Notes: generated by a model not told the origin, from the letters alone. Numbered from the stretch's first letter, positions 11,001-21,682 are shown. The stretch is DNA of 43,462 nucleotides from Phoronis australis (GCA_002633005.1 NMRA01000024.1:1019786-1063247); one strand, 5' to 3'. Made by a program: numbers and translations.

Positions 11001-14000
11001 GTATCTTAAGCCAGTGCCTATGTATACCAAGGGTGTATTACTGTAGTCTTTTCATCAACTTTCTAACCTCTGAATTTGCTTTGCGAATGGAGAGTTCTCA
11101 TTCGAAATGCTTATTTGGAATCATTTGAACCCTGGACTGGGTTGCATAAAATTTCAAAATTATCTGCTGGATAAGTTTGATTGTTGCATGACGTCAGGTG
11201 CATTGTTCAACAATAGCAACGTGACGCGTAATTACACGTCATTGTTGCTATACGGCTTATGACTTATGCAACTGGGCCCTGTTCTGCAGTGAGAAGATGT
11301 TAAATAGTCATTCAAAAATCGATTCCAATACTCAGAATGCTGATTTCTTCGTACAGAAAATACTTGATGTATTGTGGTTCGGAAAGCTATGTGGTACCGT
11401 ACCTGTGTGTACACCAATTATCTACTTTACGTATTTGTCATATAATACTAGTAACACAGTTGGTGGTGATCACTAATATTACAGTTAGGCCAAAAACACA
11501 TTACTCATTTCTTTTTTCTGGTGAGTGGTGGTTAAAATTGATGCAATGTTTTTTTTAGTTGTTTATTTTTTCAAAAACCAAATTTCACCTGATATTGAGC
11601 TTCAGTGGTGGGATAATGCTTTTTTCTTTTTTAGAAAACAAGTTGTTGCTTCCTCTAAGCAATAGCAAACTGACTATAAATTGTTACTAATTTGAGCGAG
11701 AAACATGCGGAGATCACTTCCTATAACTGTAATCTCAATCAAAAACTGGTTCTTCAGATAGAAGCCGTGTTTATAGTGACTCGATTGGACCACTTGTCGA
11801 AATGTTGTTCATTATGCGCACTGATGATAAATGTATATTTTCAGAGGATGATCGTAATGTGGGATCCACAGCCACAGTGGCGCTGCTGCATGACGGCATT
11901 CAGCTAGTGTTAGGTCACGTTGGCGATAGTCCCGCCATCTTGTGTCGAACAGGAAAGGCGATGCGACTCTGTCATGATCATCATCCTGAGGTTCCCAAGG
12001 AGAAGGCGAGGATCAAATTATTTGGTGGCCAAATCGCCACCAACAGTCTTGGCACAGCCTTAGTGAATGGACGCTTAGCTATGACTCGTAGTATAGGTGA
12101 CCTTGACTTGAAGTCTTACGGTGTTACCGCTGAACCAGATGTATCCTCTGTTGGGGTAAGGATGACTTGTCAATGAAACGCATCTGGAAAAATGATGGTA
12201 ATATCCTAATTAAATGACACGCGTAACCATTCATTCAGAAGATTAGATTATATATTTTCTCATCAAGGCATCACTGTTCTCTTTTCATGGACTGTTATGT
12301 GTGAAAAAGTTCTAAGGGTATGTAGCAGTTTGCAGGTGCTTGCGTATTGTGTTCTGTGGTGGACATTTCATGAGCAAGATTTGTAAATCTACCAGTGTCC
12401 TTGACAGCTCAATTTTGAGGCCAAGTGTCAGCTACATTTCCTGCTAAAAATATTTATAAATTTACATTGCAATTCACCTCACGAGGGCTTAAATTTCCTC
12501 TGATGATTAAAAAACTACCCTAGAAGTTAGAATCACTGATACAAAATCTTAGTTCTGTCTACGTGAAGAATTAGGAAATTAGCAACGAGGGGTGGCGACC
12601 GGGAATGAATGGTGACTGGGGGTAGGGGTAATTCTACCCTTAACCAAGAAATTCGGCTCCCCTCTATGTTGGTAAAGGCACCTTTCCCTTCTCATGAGCG
12701 AGGACTCTGTTTACAGTTCCATAGAGCTAAAGCTGCTATGGTTCCAACCACATTGCAGTTCTTTACCGCAACCAAATAAACTGCTCATAAAGTAAGTGTA
12801 TCATTTGTTTTTCGCTCCTAATTTCTAAGAAATTGAGAAAATGCGAATATTTGATACATGAATGAGTTCTGTAGGAAATTCCTGAGAATATGTCGCAGGG
12901 ATTTGTGTCCTACGGTGAGAAGACATGGTTTTAAGAAAAAGTATTAGTCACAAAACAAAAGTCACAAAATTGATGGTTTAAGTAGTGATTCAGTGTTCCA
13001 GAAAGATATTGTTTGTTTTGAATGTTAAAATTACGTCCTAAAATAGAAAATCACAAAACTGAAGTCTCGCAAACTTCACTCGTAGTTTGTTTTACTATGA
13101 TAAAAATTGATTTCTTCCGTTAGAATGTATTCTCTCACTGTTAGACAAAAATTCTTAAGGTGTACCATATTCAAAATTGTTAATAATTTCCTACTGAATA
13201 CATATTTATACTTAAAGGCGAAGGCAACCTTTTTCCATGTCATTTTGAGCTAAAATAAGGTTGGTTGGTTATCCTAGACATATTTTCCACTTAATTACAG
13301 CTTTTCGTAATTTTATGAATTACTCGTCCGCTACTCCGGAAGTGACGTTTTAGGAGGCAAGCATTTCGCGCCATTTTCTTTTCATATAGTCTGACTGTGA
13401 GAGCTGCCGAGTCAGTCATTGTTCTACCTCGGTTGTGTTAAGTTCCGTCGTCATTTGCTTTCATTTACTAGTCAGTCAACATGCCACACTGTTGCTGCGT
13501 ACCAGGATGTACTAATTATCGGCTCACGCGCTTTGGGAGTACCTTTGCATCGCTTTCCGATGGATGACACACTTCGCCGTACTTGGCTCGTTCGTGTGAA
13601 GAACGCAGCGTTACCCGTCCACGCAACGTACAAAGCAGTGGAGAATTACCGTGTGTGTGGCAAGCACTTTCTGCCGTCCGATTACGAAAGGGATTTGTAC
13701 GCTGAACTGATGAAGGTCTCTGCGAAACAACGTCTGAAGAAGGATGCCATTCCGTCTGTGTTGATTCCCCGCAGTGCCCCGTCGCCACCCCCGAGAAGTG
13801 CGTTTTTGAAGCGANNNNNNNNNNNNNNNNNNNNNNNNNNNNNNNNNNNNNNNNNNNNNNNNNNNNNNNNNNNNNNNNNNNNNNNNNNNNNNNNNNNNNN
13901 NNNNNNNNNNNNNNNNNNNNNNNNNNNNNNNNNNNNNNNNNNNNNNNNNNNNNNNNNNNNNNNNNNNNNNNCTACTAACCTATCTTGCCGCAGAATACTC

Positions 14001-14654
14001 GCCGATGGAAAGTGGTGGCGACAATTGTTGAAAAACAGCACAAAACAAAAGTAGAATAGAACAGATTCGCACGGTAAAGTCAACGCAAAACCAAGTGGCG
14101 GGAAACGCTTGCCTCCTAAAACGTCACTCCCGGACTAGCGGACGAGTAATTTATAAAATTACGAAAAGCTGTAATTAAGTGGAAAATATGTCTAGGATAA
14201 CAGACCAACCTTATTTTAGCTCAAAGTGACATGGAAAAAGGTTGCCTTCGCCTTTAATATCCATGCTCTTTATTTCTTGGAAATCACGAGCAAAAAACGG
14301 ACAGCACAGTTACTTTGTTGAGTATTTTTTGTATGTTTGATGGAATATTTTACACAGTTGATTTTCAACATTTTATTATTCCAGGTAAAACACCATAAAG
14401 ATTCCTTTGTCATATTGCTGACTGATGGCGTAAATTTTGTCATGTCTGATCAGGAGATCGTGGACACAGTGGGCTGTTGTAGGGACCCTCATGAGGCAGC
14501 CAGTTTCATAACCGACCAGGCTCTGCACTTTGGCTCTGACGACAACAGCACTGCCATAGTTATACCGTTTGGTGCTTGGGGAAAATATGCCATGAAAAGC
14601 TCAATACTCTCCAGCTTTGGAAGGAATTTATCAAGATGGATGTATCACCACTGA
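10502..14654 (+). CDS. PPM1K: PPM1K, mitochondrial PP2C-type protein phosphatase, three coding exons
   Basis: Joined exons 10502-11000, 11845-12155 and 14385-14654 give 1080 nt, 359 codons plus TGA. Intron phases match and all junctions are GT/AG. Residues 1-30 are basic and hydroxylated with RRLFTTS near 20-26, as expected of a cleavable matrix presequence. The PPM1K signature GKPIPKISL is at 72-80. PP2C motifs follow in order: GRRKVNEDR (90-98), FDGHGG (114-119), STATVALL (174-181), VGDSPA (192-197), [16 protein letters not shown] (241-256), LLTDG (281-285) and DDNSTA (322-327), ending with PFGAWGKY. Acidic metal ligands D97, D115, D284 and D323 are kept. Human PPM1K, from memory, is 372 residues. 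The family dephosphorylates the E1-alpha subunit of branched-chain ketoacid dehydrogenase in the mitochondrial matrix and so activates valine, leucine and isoleucine breakdown. ATG 10502 directly follows a splice acceptor and an in-frame stop lies at 10487, so the start is here or at Met5. Oddity: GDSPA replaces the usual GDSRA. Confidence 0.95.
11131..11281. mobile_element. Foldback MITE in PPM1K intron 2, GTTGCATAA ends
   Basis: The left end CTGGACTGGGTTGCATAAA faces the right end TTATGCAACTGGGCCC, and an inner pair around TAGCAACGTGACG / CGTCATTGTTGCTA adds a second stem. Length is about 150 bp with no ORF. It sits wholly inside the 11001-11844 intron, clear of both splice sites. Superfamily unassigned. 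Confidence 0.65.
11845..12155 (+). CDS. PPM1K: PPM1K coding exon 2 (central PP2C core)
   Basis: The acceptor TATATTTTCAG precedes AG, which completes the split codon 167 (G|AG, Glu). The exon encodes residues 167-270, from [15 protein letters not shown] to [10 protein letters not shown], and ends in phase 0 at the donor GGG|GTAAGG. It holds the VGDSPA and [10 protein letters not shown] motifs. The linker length across the exon 1-2 junction is close to that of vertebrate PPM1K, so no exon appears to be missing. Confidence 0.93.
13481..13812 (+). pseudogene. THAP-domain transposase N-terminus, frameshifted
   Basis: From ATG 13481 one frame gives [14 protein letters not shown], the classical THAP start with its first zinc cysteines. 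The rest of the domain is in the +1 frame: [18 protein letters not shown], then [14 protein letters not shown] (Cys-x2-His), then DAIPSVL, matching the AVP box at the end of THAP domains. One net base change between about 13520 and 13545 breaks the domain, so it is a pseudogene unless this is an assembly error. The frame runs into the assembly gap at 13815. A 26-codon tail after the gap ends at 14054. Confidence 0.75.
13815..13971. other. Assembly gap (157 N)
   Basis: A run of N inside the Kolobok-like element. The true length of the missing sequence is unknown and could include more of the transposase. Confidence 0.99.
14385..14654 (+). CDS. PPM1K: PPM1K last coding exon
   Basis: The acceptor TTATTATTCCAG leads in phase 0 into [15 protein letters not shown]. 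The exon carries residues 271-359, with metal-ligand Asp in LTDG and DDNST and the PPM1K ending PFGAWGKY. It then has a divergent basic tail, [14 protein letters not shown], and TGA at 14652-14654. The 17-residue spacing from AEP to DSF across the exon junction fits the vertebrate protein. Confidence 0.93.
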   Translation, partial: VKHHKDSFVILLTDGVNFVMSDQEIVDTVGCCRDPHEAASFITDQALHFGSDDNSTAIVIPFGAWGKYAMKSSILSSFGRNLSRWMYHH

Positions 14655-14985
14655 AGATTGTTTTCAAAGGAAACATCCTCTTTCATATTTGATGCTGTCC
14701 AAGTTTCAATCCATTTCTGATTTGGGGATGCATCTTATGTGTACAGTGAGTTGAATTGAAGGATTCACTGTTCTTGGACTTATGTAGTGATTGTTTCTAA
14801 TCCCTCTTTCTTCAGGCAATTTTGATTCTAATTTTAAAGTTGCTGAATCTCTGTTTTTTGTCATTTTGAATCATTTGGAATTGAAACTAGACGAGATTTT
14901 TTGGACTATCATTTTAAAACTTTTTCATTTAACTCATCAATTTTTGAAAGACAAAATAAACTTACAAAAATAGGCGGTGTTATGA
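14655..14985 (+). terminator. PPM1K: PPM1K 3' UTR and candidate polyadenylation site
   Basis: AT-rich sequence follows the stop codon. A canonical AATAAA lies at 14955-14960, about 300 nt after TGA, and a GT-rich stretch (GGCGGTGTTATG) follows at about 14972. The end point is inferred. Later signals could also be used. Confidence 0.5.
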
Positions 14986-15867
14986 GAATGGCTTTTCTGG
15001 GAACACGGATAAAAATTTCTGCGATTCTCGTGAGAGAATGCAAGCTACTCGGCTTTTTGGATTTTTTGTACTGTGATCAAAGATCAGGATTCTATTTGAT
15101 GTATCACAAACCAAAATTGGTTTAAATTTGAATACTAACCATCTCATTCACTTAAGCTCGAGTCCAGCAACTTACGAAGACAAGTTTGTTGTGTTGAACT
15201 TCTGCTACTTCTTTTGTCAGCCACAAAATTGGTTTGTATCACGAAAACTTGTGCAGAGTGTATTTGAGGTAAATGTGTATTCTTGGCACTTTTTCAACTT
15301 GTAGACGATGCTATTTAGTGGTGTACTGCCACATACCCAGTCAGCTGGCCTATTACCTCGAGTTTGGATGTACAAAGTAGTTTCTTGTTGTCTGGGTATG
15401 TGTTACGGTAATATAAAAGAAAATACACATGATCAGTAAAACAACTTATGCTATGTTTCTCAACCATCGAGGCTGTCTCGTCCCTGTCGTTCAGGTAGGT
15501 GAATGAGAAGTGGTTCCAAGATTGCAAATTTCAGTTCTGTTGGTTCGGCGGCTACGAGATGTGTAATAGTCGAGTTAGTGGAGAGATCCTTTAGTCTTTC
15601 GTTGGAAGCTGTGTATGTAATGATGTCACCGTGGTTCTCCTTTGTAATGTTTAGCTTCGCCATTGTCTATATGCTTCCAATAATGTCTTGGTATGTGTTA
15701 TCTCAACCGATGTTCCGAGCGTTGTCTGAGGTGTGAACGGTTGTGTGCCCTTCTTGCATGGTGAGCAGACGTGAACTGATTTCTCTGAACACCCTCGCCG
15801 ACCAACTAGAACTCTCCGATCACACACAACACTGCTCCCTAGGGGGAATACCTTACATACCTAACAG
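14986..15867. other. Intergenic DNA after PPM1K
   Basis: No recognised gene. Short ORFs in several frames at 15315-15736 overlap each other and have no recognised similarity. Low-complexity content is modest. Confidence 0.5.
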
Positions 15868-16180
15868 TATGACATATCGCACAATTCTAAAATGTGGCTA
15901 TGGCTTTCATGCAATTCCTCAAAATGTGAGTATGACATTTCGCACAAGTCTCAAAATGTCGCTTTGACATGTCGTACAATTATCGAAATGTGGCTATGCG
16001 TGTCACACAATTCTCAAAATGTCACTATGACATGTCGCACAATTATCAAAATGTGGCTATGCATGTCACACAATTCTCAAAATGTCACTATGACATGTCG
16101 CACAATTATCAAAATGTGGCTATGCATGTCACACAATTCTCAAAATGTCGCTATGATGTCGCACAATTCTCAAAATGTGG
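15868..16180. repeat. Tandem array, 63-bp dimer of 32+31-bp units
   Basis: Units around GTCGCACAATTCTCAAAATG repeat about ten times. In the best-preserved part two variants alternate (ATGTGGCTATGCATGTCACA and ATGTCACTATGACATGTCGC), giving a 63-bp dimer, for example at 16021 and 16084. Because 63 is divisible by three, two frames stay open by chance (15892-16236 and 15969-16193). They are not genes. Confidence 0.9.
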
Positions 16181-17270
16181 CACGGCCAGCTAGATATTTT
16201 GTCATTTTTCTACAACAGGGAAGGTTGAGAAACTGAGTAGTGGACTTTTCATATTGGTGCTCTCTACAGTTATGAGAGTACGAAAGTGACTTCCGATTGA
16301 TGCCGACTCAGATTTGGTGGACATAAATTTGATTACTACGTGGTTCATTTATTTAAAAGCAGAAGAAAAACAAGTTCCTCTGTCAGCGCCTCCTATTGTT
16401 TGATTAGTTTAAGATCACTTATTTATTTTAGCTTTTTGACACCGGTAGAGACCGAAATTCTGTTTTATCAGTCGCAGTCAAAAATGGCTTTATCGCAGAT
16501 TCTTCTTGCCAGTGAGAAATGTATGGAACATGATGCCCTTGTTCATCCATTAATATTTCAAAAGGTTTGCCTTTTTTCTCGTCCTACCGCACAGAAGAGG
16601 ATATTTGCCAGCATTATGATAGCAGGAAAGCTATTAAAACTGTTTACACTGAGTAGGGTGAAATCTCGTTCGCATTACTAGTAAATGGGATCTGTAGGTG
16701 GCGATGAAACCCTATCCATCAAAGACCTGGTGGGATAGTGAATTTCAACATGGAGCGGCTATTTCGAAAGTCAGCCATTGGTTATGAGGACTTTCTCAAA
16801 CTGGGTTATACAGGAAATGTGGCATACTCCCCACACATATGGGTTTGAAAGTACTGATCCAAGTTGGCTTTGCCTTGTCTGTAATAAAAACAGTTGGTTA
16901 GAATGGCTTGATAATGTAACATTTGTATCAGCTATATGTACTGTAATATAAAACAGAAATACATTTTCCCAAAAAATGATATTGTTAGAGTGTTCTGCTT
17001 TATTAGCGCACGTGGCTATGTGTCACGTACATGTCAAGACTATTTTTCATTACACATGGCCGACGTGTCTTTAACTAGATAGTATTTTGAGCATTTTTCC
17101 AAATTCTTAGTACTGTAGTTTTAACCGTCTTAAATTAAAATAATTTTTTTAACCATTTTGTAAGGAAAATATTAAACTTATGTCACATGAAACCCCAAAA
17201 CGTTGGTTTACTTAAGCGTTTCACATATTGTTGCATGTGTCGAGCACGTGGGTCAAAATATAGGCATATG
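16181..17270. other. Intergenic DNA, nothing recognised
   Basis: AT-rich sequence with one 113-codon ORF (16340-16681) that resembles no family I know. No repeats stand out. Confidence 0.45.
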
Positions 17271-17427
17271 CAGTGTCGGATTTAGAGGGGGGCAAGGGGT
17301 CCATGGCCCTCCCTAAAACTCCCAAGGTTCCATTTCGCAGTTTAGGGGTGCAAATGTCTGACAGGCAAAATCTTAGCTAATACTCTGCCCTGGCCCAACC
17401 TAATTAAAAATTCAGGATCCGCCCCTG
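17271..17427. mobile_element. hAT-like MITE, 157 bp
   Basis: The left end CAGTGTCGGATTTAGAGGGG and the complement of the right end, CAGGGGCGGATCCTGAATTT, share the CAG.G.CGGAT hAT-type tip. The element abuts ATATG on both sides (17266-17270 and 17428-17432), consistent with a 5-bp target duplication as in some hAT groups. No ORF. The tip resembles the 4537-7305 element. Confidence 0.65.
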
Positions 17428-18343
17428 ATATGTTTAGGGAATAGCTTCCTGGTTGTGCTTTAATAAAAGGCAAAAGGCGTGTCACTCAGTAGACACTGTC
17501 ATTACTGATCAATATGTACCTCTTTTCTAGAAGCAGTTCTCCATAAAAGTTGAAGAGGCCTCTCCTTTCCTGAATATTGAATAACCATTTGAGCTTGTGA
17601 GTCCAAAACATTTGAATGACGTGCCATAGGTACATGTATAAGCAGGTGACAGTGGGTAAATTAACCCCATTTGATTATCCTGTTATGAAAGTTTAGGCGG
17701 ATTTCTCAAGTCTGTTCTTTGTGGCAATAAACTCATCTTACATTAAAAGAATAATATGTTGCTGTGATACCAAATTTGTTTTGTTTGTTCACACTCTACA
17801 GATTGCATATTTCTGATTTGCACGAAATTCACGCACAACTTCTAGTTCCGGAATAGCTGAAAGCCTATTGTTTTTCACCATGATCGGATTCAAGATGGTG
17901 GACCTGACGGCGATATTGTTTTTGAATTCAACTGCTCATAAAGGCCTCAATTTTTGATGTACACAGTTGAAAATCGGTACAATTATTGTACCAGTTGGGT
18001 ACTACAGAGGTGCCGTTAATCATTGACATCCTGTTAAAGATGGCCTAAATAGTGGTCATTGTGTTTGGGCACCTCGATTTCGGGATGAAAACGTTTTGTC
18101 CTGTAGAGGGCATATTGTAGAACCAATTACTCCAATGATTGTAAGCTTCCTGTAAGCAGCTGTCACCGAGTGCTGCTCATCCAGAAGTTGTTTTCAAAAT
18201 GGTGGATCTGACACATTTTCATCACTTTTCAATCGTGTTGGGGTGCCATTGAACACAAAGAACAAATGACTTGAATTTTTGCACGTGGATTATTTAAATA
18301 TGCTCTTTCAAACGAAGTGAAACAATTTTTTCTCAGACTTGAG
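17428..18343. other. Intergenic DNA, nothing recognised
   Basis: No recognised gene. Fragments such as CAAGATGGTGGACCTGAC (17893) and CAAAATGGTGGATCTGAC (18197) repeat about 300 bp apart and suggest an old tandem duplication. Confidence 0.4.
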
Positions 18344-18640
18344 TTATTTGACTTGCAATTTAAAAAAATGCAAAATTTGAAAATTTTGTGAAACTAATCT
18401 GATATGTAAAGTTTTAAACTGGCTTTCAGAAAATGTGTTCCATTTGTCGCTAGGGCGTCTCATTTTCAAACTATTCGGGATTTTCTGATGTCGCTGTTCC
18501 TTTGTTGGTTGATTTTTGCTGTTATTTTGCTGGTTTACCTTATATTGAACATGACTATGCTTTTTAGTAATGTCTGACCTCTTCATTCTTCATGTATGAT
18601 CGTCATCATTGTCATCATCATTCATTGTCAAACATTTATC
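18344..18640 (-). repeat. Uncharacterised repeat with open frame (copy A)
   Basis: On the minus strand an 80-codon frame (18344-18586) contains PTKEQRHQKIPNSLKMRRPS, then DKWNTFSESQFKTL. It is preceded by an AT/GAY-rich acidic run (TGATGATGACAATGATGACG, about 18605-18625) and by CTTGCGACACT. The same succession occurs on the plus strand at 43085-43462. I do not recognise a protein family. Most differences between the copies change the amino acid, so strong protein-level constraint is not evident. Confidence 0.5.
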
Positions 18641-18859
18641 ATTCAGTGTCGCAAGGAGTCGCTCTCCAGATGAGCTTTCAATCCATCCTCGCCTTCTTTT
18701 CGAGCACCATGTTGTGCAGGACTCGAGTCAGGTCGTTGATCGTGTCGCAGCCTTAGAAGTTATAATGGTTATCGTTACTGATGTCAATTTTTCTTCGTCA
18801 GCGTAACCGCCAAGTTTAGCTTTCAGTCAATTTCGCCAAGTTTCGCTCCTCCGAGCGCT

Positions 18860-19810
18860 TTCATTTTGTATTTTGAAACCTTTTTCCGGCGTTGTGAAAT
18901 TGGTCGGAAATTGCTCCTTAGTCAAATAAATAGTGATTTCAGGGCATCGAAAAACTGAAAGCTCTTTATTTTTCGAGACCAGACTTCATATGTTGACCAA
19001 GGACTAATGAACAGTCAGTTCCGCCTTTGCAAACCAATAAATCACCGAGACATCCGAGTACAAACTGAAGTAATTTTACGGTAGTAGGTGATCTAGCAAT
19101 CAAAAGTTTATACCTTTTGACATAATGCCTTACAATGTCGTCACTGTAACAACTTACGTTAACGGCACGGGTGTATTCAAGGGGGGTGACCGTCCAGTCA
19201 CATTTTTGAAGCCGAAATGAACTTGGAATATCGCCATATTGAAAAAAAAAACTTACGGGAGGTTTAAATTTAAGTAACTTTCACTTATGTTTCATTTCTA
19301 CAAAAAATGACTAACTTTTGCTGCACTATGTTACAACATATTTTCATCTATGCTACTCTCGTATGTACACCACCCAGCGTACCCGACCCGGTGCGCGGCT
19401 AGGGTGCGCTATTCTCCTCTTGGGGACGCATCAGTACCCTTCACGTACCACTTTATACGGGGGGCATATTTCGATCACGATGCTCTCAGGTGTATTAACC
19501 CTGTTTCTGCGCATTATTCTCGTCCAGGGCGTAAAGACCATTCTGTATCCTAGAACGATGTTCCAGTAGAAACACGCGAAACCAATTGCTAAGTGCAATC
19601 TAAGTTCTGAACTAAGTCTATGAAACAGACGATGGGAGTACTGGTCATGTGGCAATGAACAGCATGTGCTCAGTTGACTCCAGGACTACCCGTAATCTCT
19701 TTCTATATTCTGAGACTTGTCGTTGACTCTTGCTTATTACAGACCACTGCAGTCGTGAACGAATGAAATGTGATCCGGCAAATTAGTAGTGGGTCATTTT
19801 GTAGACCAGT
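18860..19810. other. Intergenic DNA, nothing recognised
   Basis: Overlapping short ORFs on both strands at 19318-19655 share one GC-richer patch, and none has recognisable similarity. An A tract lies at about 19242. Confidence 0.4.
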
Positions 19811-20390
19811 GGCCGGTTGCATGAAAAAGTCCCAAATAGGGACTCAACTAAGGTTCCTAAGTCTTTTTACGTATTTGTGTCTTTCTGGACTCACAGATGC
19901 AATATTTTTCTATGTTTCATCTATTATGAGCTCCTCTTTGATTAATGACATTTTCTAATAATATAACTAAAAACTGAGCCCAGAGTTCATTGAAAATAGG
20001 GACTCAGTCCTTAAGTTGGGGGTTTTGCATGAAAAGGTCCCTTATTATTTTCAATAATGTTGACAATTCAGCGTCAGAGTTCACTCTCGATTTGTATCAC
20101 AGTCAAAAGTTGACTTAGTAATGAAACTAAAACAATACGTATAAGAAAGGGTAATCGATGTTTTCACAAGTCAGTGACGCAGTAGAACTTGGTTGAGTCC
20201 CTATTTGGGATTGTTTCATTCAACCGCCGGCACAGGGTGAGTCGGTTGCATGACAAACATACAATAGGGGCTGAACTAGCTATTGAAATGAAGTGTTCAT
20301 GATATCAATATATCTCGTATAATTTACTCTCGATGCTGATCAAAGTTAAAACTTGACGAAAGAATGAAAGTCAAAGTCGCTAAAGACAGG
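19811..20390 (+). repeat. Three tandem GGTTGCATGA foldback units, about 213-bp period
   Basis: Unit starts resemble GGTTGCATGAAAAAGTCCC at 19816, 20025 and 20242. Units two and three share TTCACTCTCGAT and AAAAGTTGAC/AAAACTTGAC with TAATGAAA/GAATGAAA. The outer boundary is also an inverted repeat: the left end 19811-19856 pairs with 20185-20230 around CCCAAATAGGGACTCAAC. This looks like a MITE family that has duplicated head-to-tail or nested. Confidence 0.65.
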
Positions 20391-20399
20391 TCAAACAAT

Positions 20400-21247
20400 C
20401 AGATCACAAACGCGCTGACGGTAAACTTCGCCTTAGTGTTTCATACATCGGCCACAGACCACCCGGTCACAGTCAGTGACCAGGTATTAGTTGGACAACA
20501 AAGCGTTACTTCATATTTTGTTGATCAAGCAATTTTGCATGAGGTTGTCACACCAAAACTGAGTAAAACTAGTGCATCTACCAATTGCTCTTTGATCCAA
20601 GACAAGATTTATAACAACACACTTCTCAGGCCTCGCTGGTTCCCTGCGTGTCAGTCGCTGTTGGTGAAAACCGCGTGCTCTCGACTCCATTGGCAGTAAG
20701 CCGGTTGTAGTTCATCCGTTGGACCTAGTTAAAAATTAATGAAAGATATTGTCCACAAGGCTTTAATAGAATATTCCTCGATCATGTGGCAAACACGCAA
20801 TCGTGAATGGCGCTTATTCGAATTTTGAATGTCACTGTGGCGTTTTCCTCTATCTCGCGTGAATCCATACTAGCCTTGGCCTTGTGTAAAAGACGAAACA
20901 AGAAGAAATTCATAGAAATCGTCTGTGTAGTAACAACGCAGTCAAAGGGGAGTCTGACACAGCGGGGAATGGACGCTGACGTTGAACCTTGCAGTTTACA
21001 CTTTAAGCAATAGCCAGTTTTTGCTAACTCGGCCTACTTGAAGCTGCATTTCGTCCGGCCAGTAAGATGCCTGAAAAGGGAATGCAATTAGATCTTTTCA
21101 CTCACAAAATCCGTCTCGTAATATTCTTTAGTGGGATAGAATTCCCGGCATTTCCTTGGCCAACTACCCCACTACTGAGTCGATGACTGCGGTAACCTGG
21201 AGACTATGACTGCGGTGGATTTTGAAGTTCTTGTTGGCAACTCGTGA
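20400..21247. other. Intergenic DNA with one unrecognised ORF
   Basis: A 111-codon plus-strand frame (20364-20699) starts inside the preceding repeat unit. It resembles no family I know and is probably not a gene. Nothing else is recognised. Confidence 0.4.
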
Positions 21248-21537
21248 CATGCGCGCACCCAGCCTAAAATATAGGGGGGCTTGAATTTTCGATATGCGGA
21301 CCTTTTACTGGAGGAAATCAACGAGGATTAAGAAAAAAAAAACACACAAAAAACGGGGCCACTAGGTTCAGGCCCATGAATTGTGCATCCGCGCCAACTT
21401 CCAGTGGATTTTGTGGACTTTTGTCTCGTTAACTCGGACGTTTTGTTTCACTGAAGCGGACCTTTTTGCCCAATTCGCCAAATTGGGAGGCACGTTCGAG
21501 TCCCCCGAGCCCCCCNCCCCCACTGGGTGCGCCCGTG
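21248..21537. mobile_element. ACCCAG MITE, copy 1
   Basis: The element starts CATGCGCGCACCCAGCCTAA and ends CTGGGTGCGCCCGTG. The interior includes ATATGCGGACCTTTTACT and GAAGCGGACCTTTTTGCCC and is shared with copies at 21683-21952 and 27278-27534. It has no real ORF. One N is at 21516. Superfamily not assigned. Confidence 0.75.
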
Positions 21538-21682
21538 CAGATTATGTGACTGAGTTTATGGGAGTAAAAGGCACACTCTGATTTTCCTTTTTTATCCACT
21601 AAACAAAGCGATATACAGCTTTAAAATATAAGTTAACAACCTAGCGAATACCCAGCTCTGACCGCAAGCTCTGTCAGATTAA

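Larger units (their letters stand above)
13216..14253 (+). mobile_element. Kolobok-like DNA transposon in PPM1K intron 3
   Basis: The ends are near-identical inverted repeats, 13216-13373 and 14096-14253 (158 bp each), starting AGGCGAAGGCAACC. They are flanked by TTAA on both sides (13212-13215 and 14254-14257). A THAP-domain ORF lies inside. TTAA target duplications with a THAP domain point to the Kolobok superfamily. P elements also carry THAP but make 8-bp duplications, and piggyBac uses TTAA but lacks THAP and has different tips. Only 1038 bp remain, including a 157-base assembly gap. No catalytic region is visible, so the copy is non-autonomous as assembled. Confidence 0.8.

Noticed and set aside
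13682-14083. Minus-strand 133-codon ORF across the assembly gap
   Set aside because: It is open only because N codons are skipped. The real coding signal (THAP) is on the plus strand.
13212-14257. piggyBac or P-element assignment for the THAP element
   Set aside because: piggyBac shares TTAA but not THAP or these tips. P elements share THAP but make 8-bp duplications. Kolobok fits both observations.
15892-16236. 114- and 74-codon ORFs of CHxSQNV-type repeats
   Set aside because: Products of the 63-bp tandem array, open in more than one frame with no start context or homology.
20364-20699. 111-codon ORF
   Set aside because: It starts inside a repeat unit shared with 20040-20240 and resembles no known protein.
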